A stretch of DNA of 64,000 nucleotides from an uncultured Acidimicrobiales bacterium. Its GTDB lineage: Bacteria > Actinomycetota > Acidimicrobiia > Acidimicrobiales > Aldehydirespiratoraceae. The stretch is from positions 2,204,277 to 2,268,276 of the forward strand of contig CATQHS010000001.1 of NCBI GenBank assembly GCA_958296055.1. Direction: 5' to 3'. Both the position numbers and the translations under genes were made by a program. This document shows positions 48,569 to 57,072 of the stretch, one piece after another (within the stretch, counting starts at the first letter, position 1; the number at the start of each line of letters is the position of its first letter). The notes beneath the pieces were generated by a model that did no database searches, was not told where the DNA came from, and saw only the letters and a program-made list of their open reading frames with translations.

Positions 48569-49636
48569 ATGACCGCCGAATCATCGCTCAAGTTCCTGCG
48601 AACCCGCCGTCTGCTCGTCGGGGTATCCGTGCCGACGCGTCGTCTGCTCGCCGTGGTTGCCCTGCTCGGGCTGGTCGCCGCGGCCTGCGGAGGGGGTGAC
48701 GACGAGTCTGTTGAGTCCGATGAGCCCGAGGCTTCGGGCTTGCGGGTGGCGGCGGTGCTGCCTAGCGCCCGCGACGACTACGCCTTTAGCCAGTCGATGG
48801 CCGAAGCGCTCGGACAGATGCAGGATGGCGGTCTGATCGGCGAGGTCGCGCTGTCGGAGAGCCTCTTCGTGGTGGAGGAAGCGGGCGCGGCCCTGCGGGA
48901 CTACGCCGAAGCCGGCTACGACCTGGTGATCGCCCACGGCGTGCAGTACGGCCCCTTCGTGGAGGAGATCGCCCCCGACTTCCCCGCTACCGCCTTTGCC
49001 TGGGGGCCGGAGGAGGAGACCTTCGGGCTCGACAACGTCTCGTCCTACACCTCGGCCGTCGACCAGGGGGCCTACGCCATGGGGTTGATGGCCGCGGCTT
49101 TGGCCGACGGGGCTGACGTGGGCATCGTCGGCCCGGTCGAGGCGGCCAACACCCGGCGCTACGTAGACGGGTTCGCCGCCGGCGTGGCCGCCGGGGGCGG
49201 GTCGGCCCGGTCCGTCTACATCGACTCGTTTTCCGATGTCGAGCGGGCGGCCGAGGCGGCCCGCTCTTTCATCGATGGTGGGGCCGCCGTGCTCACCGGC
49301 ACCGCCCAGATAACCGTTGGCGCCATCGGCGTGGCCGACAAGCGCGGCGTTGCCTGGTTCGGCACCGAATCCAACCAGACCTCCGTCGCCCCCGACGTGG
49401 TGGTAGTCAGCCAGGTGTACCGGTGGGAGAAGGTGCTGGAGGACTTGGTCGCCGAGATCACCGCGGGCCGCCTCGGCGGGTTCACCTACGAGATCGACTT
49501 CGCCAACGGCGGCCTGGAACTCGAGTACAACGACGCCTACGACCTCGACCCTGCCGTCCGCCGCCTCGGCGACGAAGCCGTGGCCGGCATCATCGACGGC
49601 TCGATCTCCACCGGTGCCGTCCCGCAAGACCACTGA
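48569..49636 (+). CDS. BMP/PnrA-family basic membrane lipoprotein
   Basis: Lipobox LVAAACGGG; LRVAAVLPSARDDYAFSQSM; GYDLVIAHGVQYG. Confidence 0.85.
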   Translation: MTAESSLKFLRTRRLLVGVSVPTRRLLAVVALLGLVAAACGGGDDESVESDEPEASGLRVAAVLPSARDDYAFSQSMAEALGQMQDGGLIGEVALSESLFVVEEAGAALRDYAEAGYDLVIAHGVQYGPFVEEIAPDFPATAFAWGPEEETFGLDNVSSYTSAVDQGAYAMGLMAAALADGADVGIVGPVEAANTRRYVDGFAAGVAAGGGSARSVYIDSFSDVERAAEAARSFIDGGAAVLTGTAQITVGAIGVADKRGVAWFGTESNQTSVAPDVVVVSQVYRWEKVLEDLVAEITAGRLGGFTYEIDFANGGLELEYNDAYDLDPAVRRLGDEAVAGIIDGSISTGAVPQDH

Positions 49637-49685
49637 CTCTCGCGATTTCTCCATAGACAACAGTTCGCATAGGTCAACTGCCGGC

Positions 49686-51068
49686 TCAAGTAACCGATCC
49701 GAATTCGAAGCTCAACTGTTCAAGATCGGAATGGACGGCCGAACCTCCGATGAAATCGGCTATCGCTTGACGATGAATGGTAAGGACATTTGATTCCTCT
49801 CCATTGGTTGAGTGAGCCCGCCAGGCACCTGAAATAGATATGAACGCGCTGACTGTACCGTCCTTGCCAGTACTTCCCCGTTTCACAAACACGAAATCAT
49901 CGAAGGAGAATTGGCGCGCTACTTCAGGGGAATGAGTATTGATAATCACTTGTCGCAGGGGATTGTCAAGTGCTACCGGTTCGTCGACATCGACCGCGTA
50001 GTCGCGCAACAGCTCCACCAGGTTCGCCACCCGGGAGGGATGGATTCCGTTCTCGGGCTCCTCGATGCACAGAACGGCTCGATCCTGCACGTCCACTAAC
50101 ATCAGGGCCAAAGCGATGTACCGGAGCGTGCCGTCTGAGAGGGATCGGCTGTACAGCCAGTTGTCCACTCCCGGCACTCGGGCTCGGAGGGCGAGCTGGT
50201 TCCGAGCCTCATCGACATGGACTTCCAGCTCTTCGATGTCCGAGTTGAGCTGGCGGAGCCGGTAAAGGATTTCCGCGATCGCGTCGCCGTTGTTGTTTTC
50301 CCTCATCAAAGCGTGGAGCGTGGCCGGCATGTGGCTCCCGGAAGCGGAGACGTGAGCGGGGGCCGACCGAGGGTCGGGGGTCCTCATCGTGCTCGGCTCC
50401 AAGTGCAGGACTCGCCAGGAGGACATCTCCCGTTTGGCGGCCAGCACAGTTGGATAGTCGAAGGTCCTGGTTCCGCCCACCACCGTCAGCGGCGAGCTGC
50501 CCACCGGCGAGGGGCGCCCTCGGCTGCCCCCGTCGCCGTGGAGCATGATCCGGTCCTCCTCGGTGGAGATGAGCGGGCCGCCTCTTCGATGGCCCGAGGC
50601 CACCGAGGCCTTGAACTCGTTGGACGTGGCGAATCCGATGAATTTCTTATAGTCGCCCAGTTTGGCGTGGGTCAGATGCTCGTGCGACACCAGCAGACGG
50701 TCGGACTCCGGGGAGTACCTCAGCCCCAAGGTGTAGGTGAGGAGGGTGATGCTTGGCTTGGCGGAGGAGCCGAAGTCGTCGGTGACCTCCGGCGGCACCA
50801 CCATGTCGGCGGACAGCTCGATCTTCCGGTGCGGATCCCGGCCGAACACCAAGTCGAGGGGCGAGTAGCCGCCGTCGCTGGTGCGCCTGATGTCGGCCGC
50901 GGCTTCGGAGATGTCATGCTCGGCCAGGGCGCTGAGGAAGTGGATGGCGTCGAACAGGTTGCTCTTGCCCACCCCGTTGTGGCCGATCAGGCAGGTGACC
51001 GGCCCGAAGCGAACCCGAGCCTCCCGGATGCTCTTGAAATTCTTGACCGACAACGCCACCAGCATCAA
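49686..51068 (-). CDS. AAA15/AAA_21 family ATPase (solitary)
   Basis: VKNFKSIREARVRFGPVTCLIGHNGVGKSNLFDAIHFLSAL; LCIEEPENGIHPSRVANLVELL; INTHSPEVARQF. Confidence 0.8.
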   Translation of the reverse strand: MMLVALSVKNFKSIREARVRFGPVTCLIGHNGVGKSNLFDAIHFLSALAEHDISEAAADIRRTSDGGYSPLDLVFGRDPHRKIELSADMVVPPEVTDDFGSSAKPSITLLTYTLGLRYSPESDRLLVSHEHLTHAKLGDYKKFIGFATSNEFKASVASGHRRGGPLISTEEDRIMLHGDGGSRGRPSPVGSSPLTVVGGTRTFDYPTVLAAKREMSSWRVLHLEPSTMRTPDPRSAPAHVSASGSHMPATLHALMRENNNGDAIAEILYRLRQLNSDIEELEVHVDEARNQLALRARVPGVDNWLYSRSLSDGTLRYIALALMLVDVQDRAVLCIEEPENGIHPSRVANLVELLRDYAVDVDEPVALDNPLRQVIINTHSPEVARQFSFDDFVFVKRGSTGKDGTVSAFISISGAWRAHSTNGEESNVLTIHRQAIADFIGGSAVHSDLEQLSFEFGSVT

Positions 51069-51263
51069 TGCACCTCAGTGTCCGGCGGTCTCAAAGATAC
51101 GCCCAGACCTGCTTGGTCATAGATGCGCCCTTATGGCTTCGGTGTGGCCGCAAACGACCAGGCGCACCCGGGATGGCCTCGGACACGGCCCCGAAGACCA
51201 CCGAGGCTAATCTGGCCTCGGCCGCCCCGCGGCCTTCGACGGCCTCGATCCGAGGAGGAAGCC

Positions 51264-51458
51264 GTGGAGTCGACCCAGACCCTCGATTCGCTTGAGACGG
51301 TCGAAGCGGACCGAGACGGCCGCGGCGCCGCTGGCAGCGCTGGCTCGCTCGGCGATGACGATCACGTCGGCGGTGCCGGCCCGGCTGACGATGATCACGT
51401 CATCGACGAGTTGCTGGTCGAGGAGATCTCGATCGACGGCATGTGCGGTGTCTACTGA
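51264..51458 (+). CDS. mftA: Mycofactocin precursor peptide MftA (64 aa, extended N-terminus)
   Basis: C-terminal LVEEISIDGMCGVY ending at stop; RBS GAGGAGGAA; directly followed by mftB-mftC. Confidence 0.92.
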   Translation: MESTQTLDSLETVEADRDGRGAAGSAGSLGDDDHVGGAGPADDDHVIDELLVEEISIDGMCGVY

Positions 51459-51766
51459 CCGCCGCCTCCCGCCCGCCGGCGCCGTCCGCTGATCGGGTCG
51501 TGGCCTTCGACCCCGGGCGCCCCTACCGCCTCCACGAGCAGGTTGTCCTGAGGCCCGAGCCCTTCGGGGCGCTGGCCTACCACCACGGCAACCGCCGGCT
51601 GAGCTTCGTGCGGTCGCCCGAGCTGGTGCATCTGGTCCGGATGCTGGACCGACACCCGAGCGCCAGGGCCGCCTTCGACGCCTGCGCCATAGAGGGCCGC
51701 CGCTGGCCGTCCTTCGAGCGGGCGCTGGACGCCCTGGCGGCCTCCGAAGTCCTGGTGGCCCGGTGA
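51443..51766 (+). CDS. mftB: Mycofactocin biosynthesis chaperone MftB
   Basis: YRLHEQVVLRPEPFGALAYHHGNRRLSFVRSPELVHLVRML; between mftA and mftC; exact start uncertain. Confidence 0.9.
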   Translation: MRCLLTAASRPPAPSADRVVAFDPGRPYRLHEQVVLRPEPFGALAYHHGNRRLSFVRSPELVHLVRMLDRHPSARAAFDACAIEGRRWPSFERALDALAASEVLVAR

Positions 51767-52875
51767 TCGGAGCCGAAACCGCCGAGCGGCTCAAGCAGGG
51801 CCTCGACGCCCCCATCTGCCTCACCTGGGAGTTCACTTACGCCTGCAACCTCCAGTGCGTCCACTGCCTGTCGTCGTCGGGCCGGCGCGACCCCCGAGAG
51901 CTCTCCACGGCCGAAGCCGAGCAGGTGATCGACGAGTTGGCGGCCCTGCAGGTCTTCTACATCAACATCGGCGGCGGCGAACCCACCCTCCGGCCCGACT
52001 TCTGGGAGTTGGTCTCCTGCGCCGTCGACCGCGGCATCGGGGTGAAGTTCTCCACCAACGGCTCCCGCATCGACGGGGCCGCGGCCCGCCGGCTGGCCGC
52101 CGCCGACTACATCGACGTCCAAGTCTCCATCGACGGGGCCGACGCCGTCACCAACGACGCCGTCCGGGGCGCCGGGTCGTTCGCCGCCGCCCTGGCCGCC
52201 ATGGACCACCTGAACCGGGCCGGCTTCGAAGGGTTCAAGATCAGCGTGGTGGCCACCCGCCACAACGTCGGCCAGCTCGACGCCCTCGAAGCGCTGGCCG
52301 CCCGCTACCAGGCCCAACTCCGGCTGACCCGGCTGCGGCCCTCGGGCCGGGGGGCCCGCACTTGGTCCGAGCTGCGCCCCACCGCCGAGCAGCAGGTTGA
52401 GCTGCACCGCTGGCTCCTAGACCGGCCCGAGGTGCTCACCGGCGACTCTTTCTTCCACCTGTCGGCCTTGGGCGAGCCGCTGCCGGGCCTCAACCTGTGC
52501 GGGGCGGGCCGGGTGGTCTGTTTGATCGATCCGGTCGGCGATGTGTACGCCTGCCCCTTCGTGCTCCACGACCGCTTCCGGGCCGGGTCGGTGCGGGACC
52601 GGGGCGGGTTCGCCCATCTCTGGCGCCATTCCGAGCTCTTTGCCGAGCTGCGCCGGCCTCAGTCGGCGGGGGCGTGCGCGTCGTGCGGCCAGTACGACGC
52701 CTGCGGCGGCGGCTGCATGGCGGCCAAGTTCTTCACCGGCCTGCCCACCGACGGGCCCGACCCCGAATGCGTGAAGGGCCACGGCGCCGCCCTTTTGGCC
52801 CAGGCCCCGACCCGGCCCCGGGCCGGGATCGACCACTCCCGGCGGGTGCCCGTCGCCTTCCTGGGTCGCCGCTGA
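51763..52875 (+). CDS. mftC: Mycofactocin radical SAM maturase MftC
   Basis: CNLQCVHC CxxxCxxC motif; SPASM-type Cys cluster CASCGQYDACGGGC. Confidence 0.92.
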   Translation: MIGAETAERLKQGLDAPICLTWEFTYACNLQCVHCLSSSGRRDPRELSTAEAEQVIDELAALQVFYINIGGGEPTLRPDFWELVSCAVDRGIGVKFSTNGSRIDGAAARRLAAADYIDVQVSIDGADAVTNDAVRGAGSFAAALAAMDHLNRAGFEGFKISVVATRHNVGQLDALEALAARYQAQLRLTRLRPSGRGARTWSELRPTAEQQVELHRWLLDRPEVLTGDSFFHLSALGEPLPGLNLCGAGRVVCLIDPVGDVYACPFVLHDRFRAGSVRDRGGFAHLWRHSELFAELRRPQSAGACASCGQYDACGGGCMAAKFFTGLPTDGPDPECVKGHGAALLAQAPTRPRAGIDHSRRVPVAFLGRR

Positions 52876-52948
52876 CCGGTCCCGTGGACCGGCCGGCTGT
52901 GCTCGCCCCCGCCCTCGTCCCCGGCCGCGGCGGCCGTCGCCCCCGACC

Positions 52949-53743
52949 GTGAACGCGAACCGGCCAGTCGCGCTCGTCACCGGGGCAGCCAGGGGGATCG
53001 GAGCCGCGGCCGCGGCCGCCCTGGCCGCCGACGGCTGGTACGTGGTCGCGGTTGATGCCGTCGGCGCCGGGCCTGAGGTCTCTTACCCACTGCCCACCGA
53101 GGCCGACCTGGACGCGGTGGTGGCGGGCCTGGACGGCCGGGCCGAAGGCCACGTTGCCGACGTGCGGGACCAGCGGGCGTTGGACGCCGTCGCCGCCACC
53201 GCCGCGAATCGCCACGGCCGTCTCGACGCCTTGGTGGCCGCGGCCGGCGTGGTCACGGGCGGGCGTCGCCTTTGGGAAGTCGACGATCGCGAGTGGGACA
53301 CCGTGATCGGCACGGACCTCACCGGCGCTTGGCGCAGCGTCAGAGCGGTCGTCCCCCACATTCTGGCCTCCCCCGGCCCCGGCCGGGTGGTGGTGGTGGG
53401 ATCGGCGGCCGGCTCGCTGGGCCTGCCCGGCATGGGCCCCTACGCGGCGGCCAAGCACGGCGTCGTCGGCTTGGTCCGCTCTCTGGCCGCCGACTTGGCC
53501 GGCACCGCCGTCACCGCCAACGCGGTGGCGCCGGGCACCACCGCCACCGTCATCGCGGAGGCTTCGGCCGCCTTCTACGGGCTGGAGGGGGCCGCCGACT
53601 TGGTAGTCCACCAAGAGCCGCTGGGCCGGCTGGTGGAGCCCCACGAGGTGGCGGCCGCCGTCTGTTGGCTGTGCTCGCCCGCCGCGGCTGCCGTCACCGG
53701 CGCGGTGGTGGCAGTGGACGGCGGCCTGACCGCCACCCCCTAA
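52949..53743 (+). CDS. Mycofactocin-coupled SDR family oxidoreductase
   Basis: ALVTGAARGIGAAAAAALAADGWYVVAVDAVG; GPYAAAKHGVVGLVRSLAADLA; adjacent to mftC. Confidence 0.85.
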   Translation: MNANRPVALVTGAARGIGAAAAAALAADGWYVVAVDAVGAGPEVSYPLPTEADLDAVVAGLDGRAEGHVADVRDQRALDAVAATAANRHGRLDALVAAAGVVTGGRRLWEVDDREWDTVIGTDLTGAWRSVRAVVPHILASPGPGRVVVVGSAAGSLGLPGMGPYAAAKHGVVGLVRSLAADLAGTAVTANAVAPGTTATVIAEASAAFYGLEGAADLVVHQEPLGRLVEPHEVAAAVCWLCSPAAAAVTGAVVAVDGGLTATP

Positions 53744-53757
53744 ACTGGCCCCCCACC

Positions 53758-53809
53758 GGTTTTCTGAGCATCGGTTGTCGCTATAGGACAATCTTTGCTC
53801 AGAAAAACC
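53758..53809 (+). promoter_or_regulatory. Dyad operator element, copy B
   Basis: GGTTTTCTGAGCA-N4-TTGTC-GCTATAG-GACAA-N4-TGCTCAGAAAAACC; related to 20478-20527. Confidence 0.75.
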
Positions 53810-53824
53810 TAAGAGGGGGAAAAT

Positions 53825-54940
53825 GTGAGGACTCGGGCGGCCGTTCTGCGAGAGCCCAACACGGCCTGGAGCGTCGAGGAGATAGAGCTGGACCCGCCCG
53901 AGGCCGGCGAGGTCTTGGTCAGGACCACGGCCGCGGGCATGTGCCACTCCGACGAGCACATCTTCGACGGCACCCTGCCCGCGCCCCTGCCCACGGTGGG
54001 CGGCCACGAGGGTGCCGGGGTGGTGACAGAGCTGGGGGAGGGCGTCACCGAGTTGGCCGTGGGCGACCAGATCTCAGTCTCGTTCATACCCTCGTGCGGG
54101 CGCTGCCGCTGGTGCGCGGCCGGCCAGCAGTACATCTGCGACCGGGGCATGCACCTCATGTCGCCGGGCATGATGCCGCCGGGCGGGTTCCGCCACCACG
54201 ACGCCGACGGCAACGACCTCACTCCCATGCTCAAGCTGGGCACCTTCGCCGAGCACATGGTGCTCAACGTCGACTCGACCATAAAGATCGACCCCGACAT
54301 CCCCCCCATACCGGCCGCCCTGGTGAGTTGCGGAGTGACCACCGGCTTCGGGTCGGTGGTCAACCGGGCCGAGATCACTGCAGGCGAGACCGTGGTGGTG
54401 GTCGGCTGCGGGGGTCTGGGCAGCGCGGCGGTCCAGGCCGCCCGGGTGGCCGGGGCCCGCAACATCGTCGGGGTGGACCCGGTGGAGCTCAAGCGGGAGG
54501 CGGCGGGCCGGTTCGGGGCCACCCACACCGCCTCCTCCATGGAGGAGGCCGCCGAGATCGTCAAGTCCATCACCAACGGGGTGATGGCCGACGGGGTGAT
54601 CCTCACCCCCTCGGTGATGCACGGCGAGATGCTGGCCCCGGCCCAGTTCCTGGCCCGCAAGGGCGGCCGGATCGTGGTGACTGCCATAGCCCCGATCGAG
54701 CAGATGGACGTGCAGCTCAACTTGTTCGAGCTGGCCATGATGAACAAGGAGATCCGGGGCACCATCTTCGGCTCCGGCAGCCCCCGCCGAGACATCCCCC
54801 ATCTGCTCGGGATGTACCAGGCCGGCCAGCTCCAGCTCGACGAGATGGTCACCCGCACCTACACGCTCGACGAGGTCAACCAGGGCTACCAGGACATGCG
54901 GGACGGCAAGAACATTCGTGGCGCCATCGTCTTCGACTGA
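53825..54940 (+). CDS. Zinc/NDMA-dependent-type alcohol dehydrogenase, mycofactocin-associated
   Basis: MCHSDEHIFDG...GGHEGAGVVTELG; CGRCRWCAAGQQYIC; VVVGCGGLGSAAVQAARVAGA. Confidence 0.88.
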   Translation: MRTRAAVLREPNTAWSVEEIELDPPEAGEVLVRTTAAGMCHSDEHIFDGTLPAPLPTVGGHEGAGVVTELGEGVTELAVGDQISVSFIPSCGRCRWCAAGQQYICDRGMHLMSPGMMPPGGFRHHDADGNDLTPMLKLGTFAEHMVLNVDSTIKIDPDIPPIPAALVSCGVTTGFGSVVNRAEITAGETVVVVGCGGLGSAAVQAARVAGARNIVGVDPVELKREAAGRFGATHTASSMEEAAEIVKSITNGVMADGVILTPSVMHGEMLAPAQFLARKGGRIVVTAIAPIEQMDVQLNLFELAMMNKEIRGTIFGSGSPRRDIPHLLGMYQAGQLQLDEMVTRTYTLDEVNQGYQDMRDGKNIRGAIVFD

Positions 54941-54974
54941 CCGGCCCGGGCCCGTCGAAGCCCCCGAGTCGTAC

Positions 54975-55003
54975 TTGACGGTTTGAGAAGAGCCGGTTTA
55001 AGG
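54975..55003 (+). promoter_or_regulatory. Putative promoter of 41-aa ORF
   Basis: TTGACG-N17-TTAAGG. Confidence 0.4.
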
Positions 55004-55037
55004 TACTGCCGAAGTTAGTAGTAGAGAGGCCGTTTCC

Positions 55038-55163
55038 ATGAGCACCGACAAGTCCCAAAAAGGCAAGAAGCAGAACCCCGGAGGCCGAGGGGATCAGACA
55101 CACCGATACCCGGGAATTCACGGCATCGGGAAGTCTATGCCTCCTAAGCAGCGAAAATTCTGA
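55038..55163 (+). CDS. Small basic protein (41 aa)
   Basis: MSTDKSQKGKKQNPGGRGDQTHRYPGIHGIGKSMPPKQRKF; preceded by promoter-like element. Confidence 0.5.
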   Translation: MSTDKSQKGKKQNPGGRGDQTHRYPGIHGIGKSMPPKQRKF

Positions 55164-55175
55164 CCGCTCAGGCCG

Positions 55176-55196
55176 CCCGTAGCGCCCCGCTACGGG
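55176..55196 (-). terminator. Hairpin at end of small minus-strand ORF
   Basis: CCCGTAGCG-CCC-CGCTACGGG, 9-bp perfect stem overlapping the TAG stop of 55190-55381. Confidence 0.5.
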
Positions 55197-55381
55197 ATCG
55201 GGCCATTGGCGACCCGGAGCCACTCGGCCGCCGTCTTGTTGCCGTATAGCCGGACCGCTTCACGGGCGGCCTCCACGGTCTGACGGACCCTGGCCTGGTC
55301 GGGTCCCACCGTGGACGGCCCCAGCGCCATACCCGGCGCGGTGGCCGCTGTCCTCGACTGAAGGTGCTGCAGCCGCGGCAA
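55190..55381 (-). CDS. Small hypothetical protein (63 aa)
   Basis: ORF ending inside a terminator-like hairpin; no recognised domain. Confidence 0.3.
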   Translation of the reverse strand: MPRLQHLQSRTAATAPGMALGPSTVGPDQARVRQTVEAAREAVRLYGNKTAAEWLRVANGPIP

Positions 55382-55491
55382 GCGGTGCCGCGCAGGAGCG
55401 ATTGCGCCCCTCGCCCCGGCTGGCCGGCCGGGCCGGGCCGAGGGCGTTCTTGTACGATGCGGCCCTCCGCTGCCGCACCGAGGAGGTCGCC

Positions 55492-57027
55492 GTGAAGGTC
55501 CCGTTGACGATACGAGATCACCTCGACCGGGCCCGGGTGGTCTACCCCGATCGGGTCGCCTTCGTCGACGAGCCCGACCAGCCCGCCCCGTCCATGGGTG
55601 AGGTCACCTTCGCCCGAATGGGCGAGCTGGCCGACGCCATGGGTGCCGGCCTCGACCGGCTCGGAGTGAGTTTCGGGGCCCGGGTGGCGATGGTGTCGCA
55701 CAACGCCGGCCGCCTGCTCACCTGCTTCTGGGGGGTCAGCGGCAACGGCCGGATCTTCGTGCCCGTCAACTTCCGCCTCGGCCCCGACGAGGTGGCCTAC
55801 ATCGTCGAGCACTGCGGCGCGGAGGTGGTCCTCGTCGATCCCGAGCTGGCCGACGGCTTGGGCCCCATGCCGGGCCGCCGCACCTTCGTGCTCGGCCCCG
55901 ACAGCGACGAGGCCATCTACGACCACGACCGGCCGCCCGCGCCCTGGGCCCCCGACGAGGACGCCACCGCCGTCATCAACTACACGTCGGGCACCACGGC
56001 CCGGCCCAAGGGGGTGCAGCAGACCCACCGGAGCCTGTGGCTGAACGCGGCGGTCTTCGGCTGGCAGGCGTCGGTGAGCGACCGGGACTGCTACCTGCAC
56101 ACCCTGCCCATGTTCCACTGCAACGGCTGGGGCATGCCCTATGCCCTGGTGGCCATGGGGGCCCGCCAGATCGTGCTGCGCAAGGTGGACGGCGCCGAGA
56201 TCCTGCGCCGGGTCGAAGAGCACGGCGTCACCTTGATGTGCGGCGCCCCGGCCGTGGCCGCCGCCGTCCTCGACGCGGCCTCATCGTGGGCCGGCCCCGT
56301 GCCCGGCGCGGGCCGGACCCGCATCGTGGTGGCCGGCGCCCCCCCGCCCACCCGCACCATCGAGCGGATCGAAACCGAGCTGGGCTGGGAGTTCATCCAG
56401 ATCTACGGCCTCACCGAGACCTGCCCGGTGCTCACCATGAACCGGGGCCGGGCTGAGTGGGACCACCTCACGCCGCCGGAGCGGGCCCGCAAGCTCTCCC
56501 GCCAGGGCGCCCCCGCGCTGGGCGTGGCCATGGACTTGGGCGACGACGGGGAGCTGCTGGCCCGCACCAACCACGTCCTGGAGGGCTACTGGGAGCAGCC
56601 GAAGGCCACCGCCGAGGCCGTCGTGGACGGATGGTTCCGCACCGGCGACGGCGGCTACGTCGACGACGAGGGCTACTACGCCATCACCGACCGCAAGAAG
56701 GACGTGATCATCTCCGGCGGCGAGAACGTGTCGTCGATCGAGGTGGAGGACGCGTTGTTCTCCCATCCGGCGGTGGCCGAGGTGGCGGTGATCGGCGTGC
56801 CCGACCCCAAATGGGGCGAGACGGTCAAAGCCCTGGTGGTGGCCGCCCCGGGTGCCGAGGTCACCGAGCGGGAGCTGATTGACCACTGCCGGGAGCGGAT
56901 CGCCCACTACAAGTGCCCCACCTCGGTGGAGCTCCGCTCGGAGCTGGCCCGGACCGCCACCGGCAAGCTCCAGAAGTTCAAACTGCGGGCGCCCTACTGG
57001 GAAGGGATCGAAAAAGCGGTCAACTGA
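55492..57027 (+). CDS. Acyl-CoA synthetase (AMP-binding)
   Basis: INYTSGTTARPKGVQQTHRS; GLTETCP; GWFRTGDGGYVDDEGYYAITDRKKDVIISGGENVSSIEVE. Confidence 0.92.
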   Translation: MKVPLTIRDHLDRARVVYPDRVAFVDEPDQPAPSMGEVTFARMGELADAMGAGLDRLGVSFGARVAMVSHNAGRLLTCFWGVSGNGRIFVPVNFRLGPDEVAYIVEHCGAEVVLVDPELADGLGPMPGRRTFVLGPDSDEAIYDHDRPPAPWAPDEDATAVINYTSGTTARPKGVQQTHRSLWLNAAVFGWQASVSDRDCYLHTLPMFHCNGWGMPYALVAMGARQIVLRKVDGAEILRRVEEHGVTLMCGAPAVAAAVLDAASSWAGPVPGAGRTRIVVAGAPPPTRTIERIETELGWEFIQIYGLTETCPVLTMNRGRAEWDHLTPPERARKLSRQGAPALGVAMDLGDDGELLARTNHVLEGYWEQPKATAEAVVDGWFRTGDGGYVDDEGYYAITDRKKDVIISGGENVSSIEVEDALFSHPAVAEVAVIGVPDPKWGETVKALVVAAPGAEVTERELIDHCRERIAHYKCPTSVELRSELARTATGKLQKFKLRAPYWEGIEKAVN

Positions 57028-57072
57028 GGACCGCCGTCGCCACTCAGGATCGGTCAACTCGAGGATCGACTG

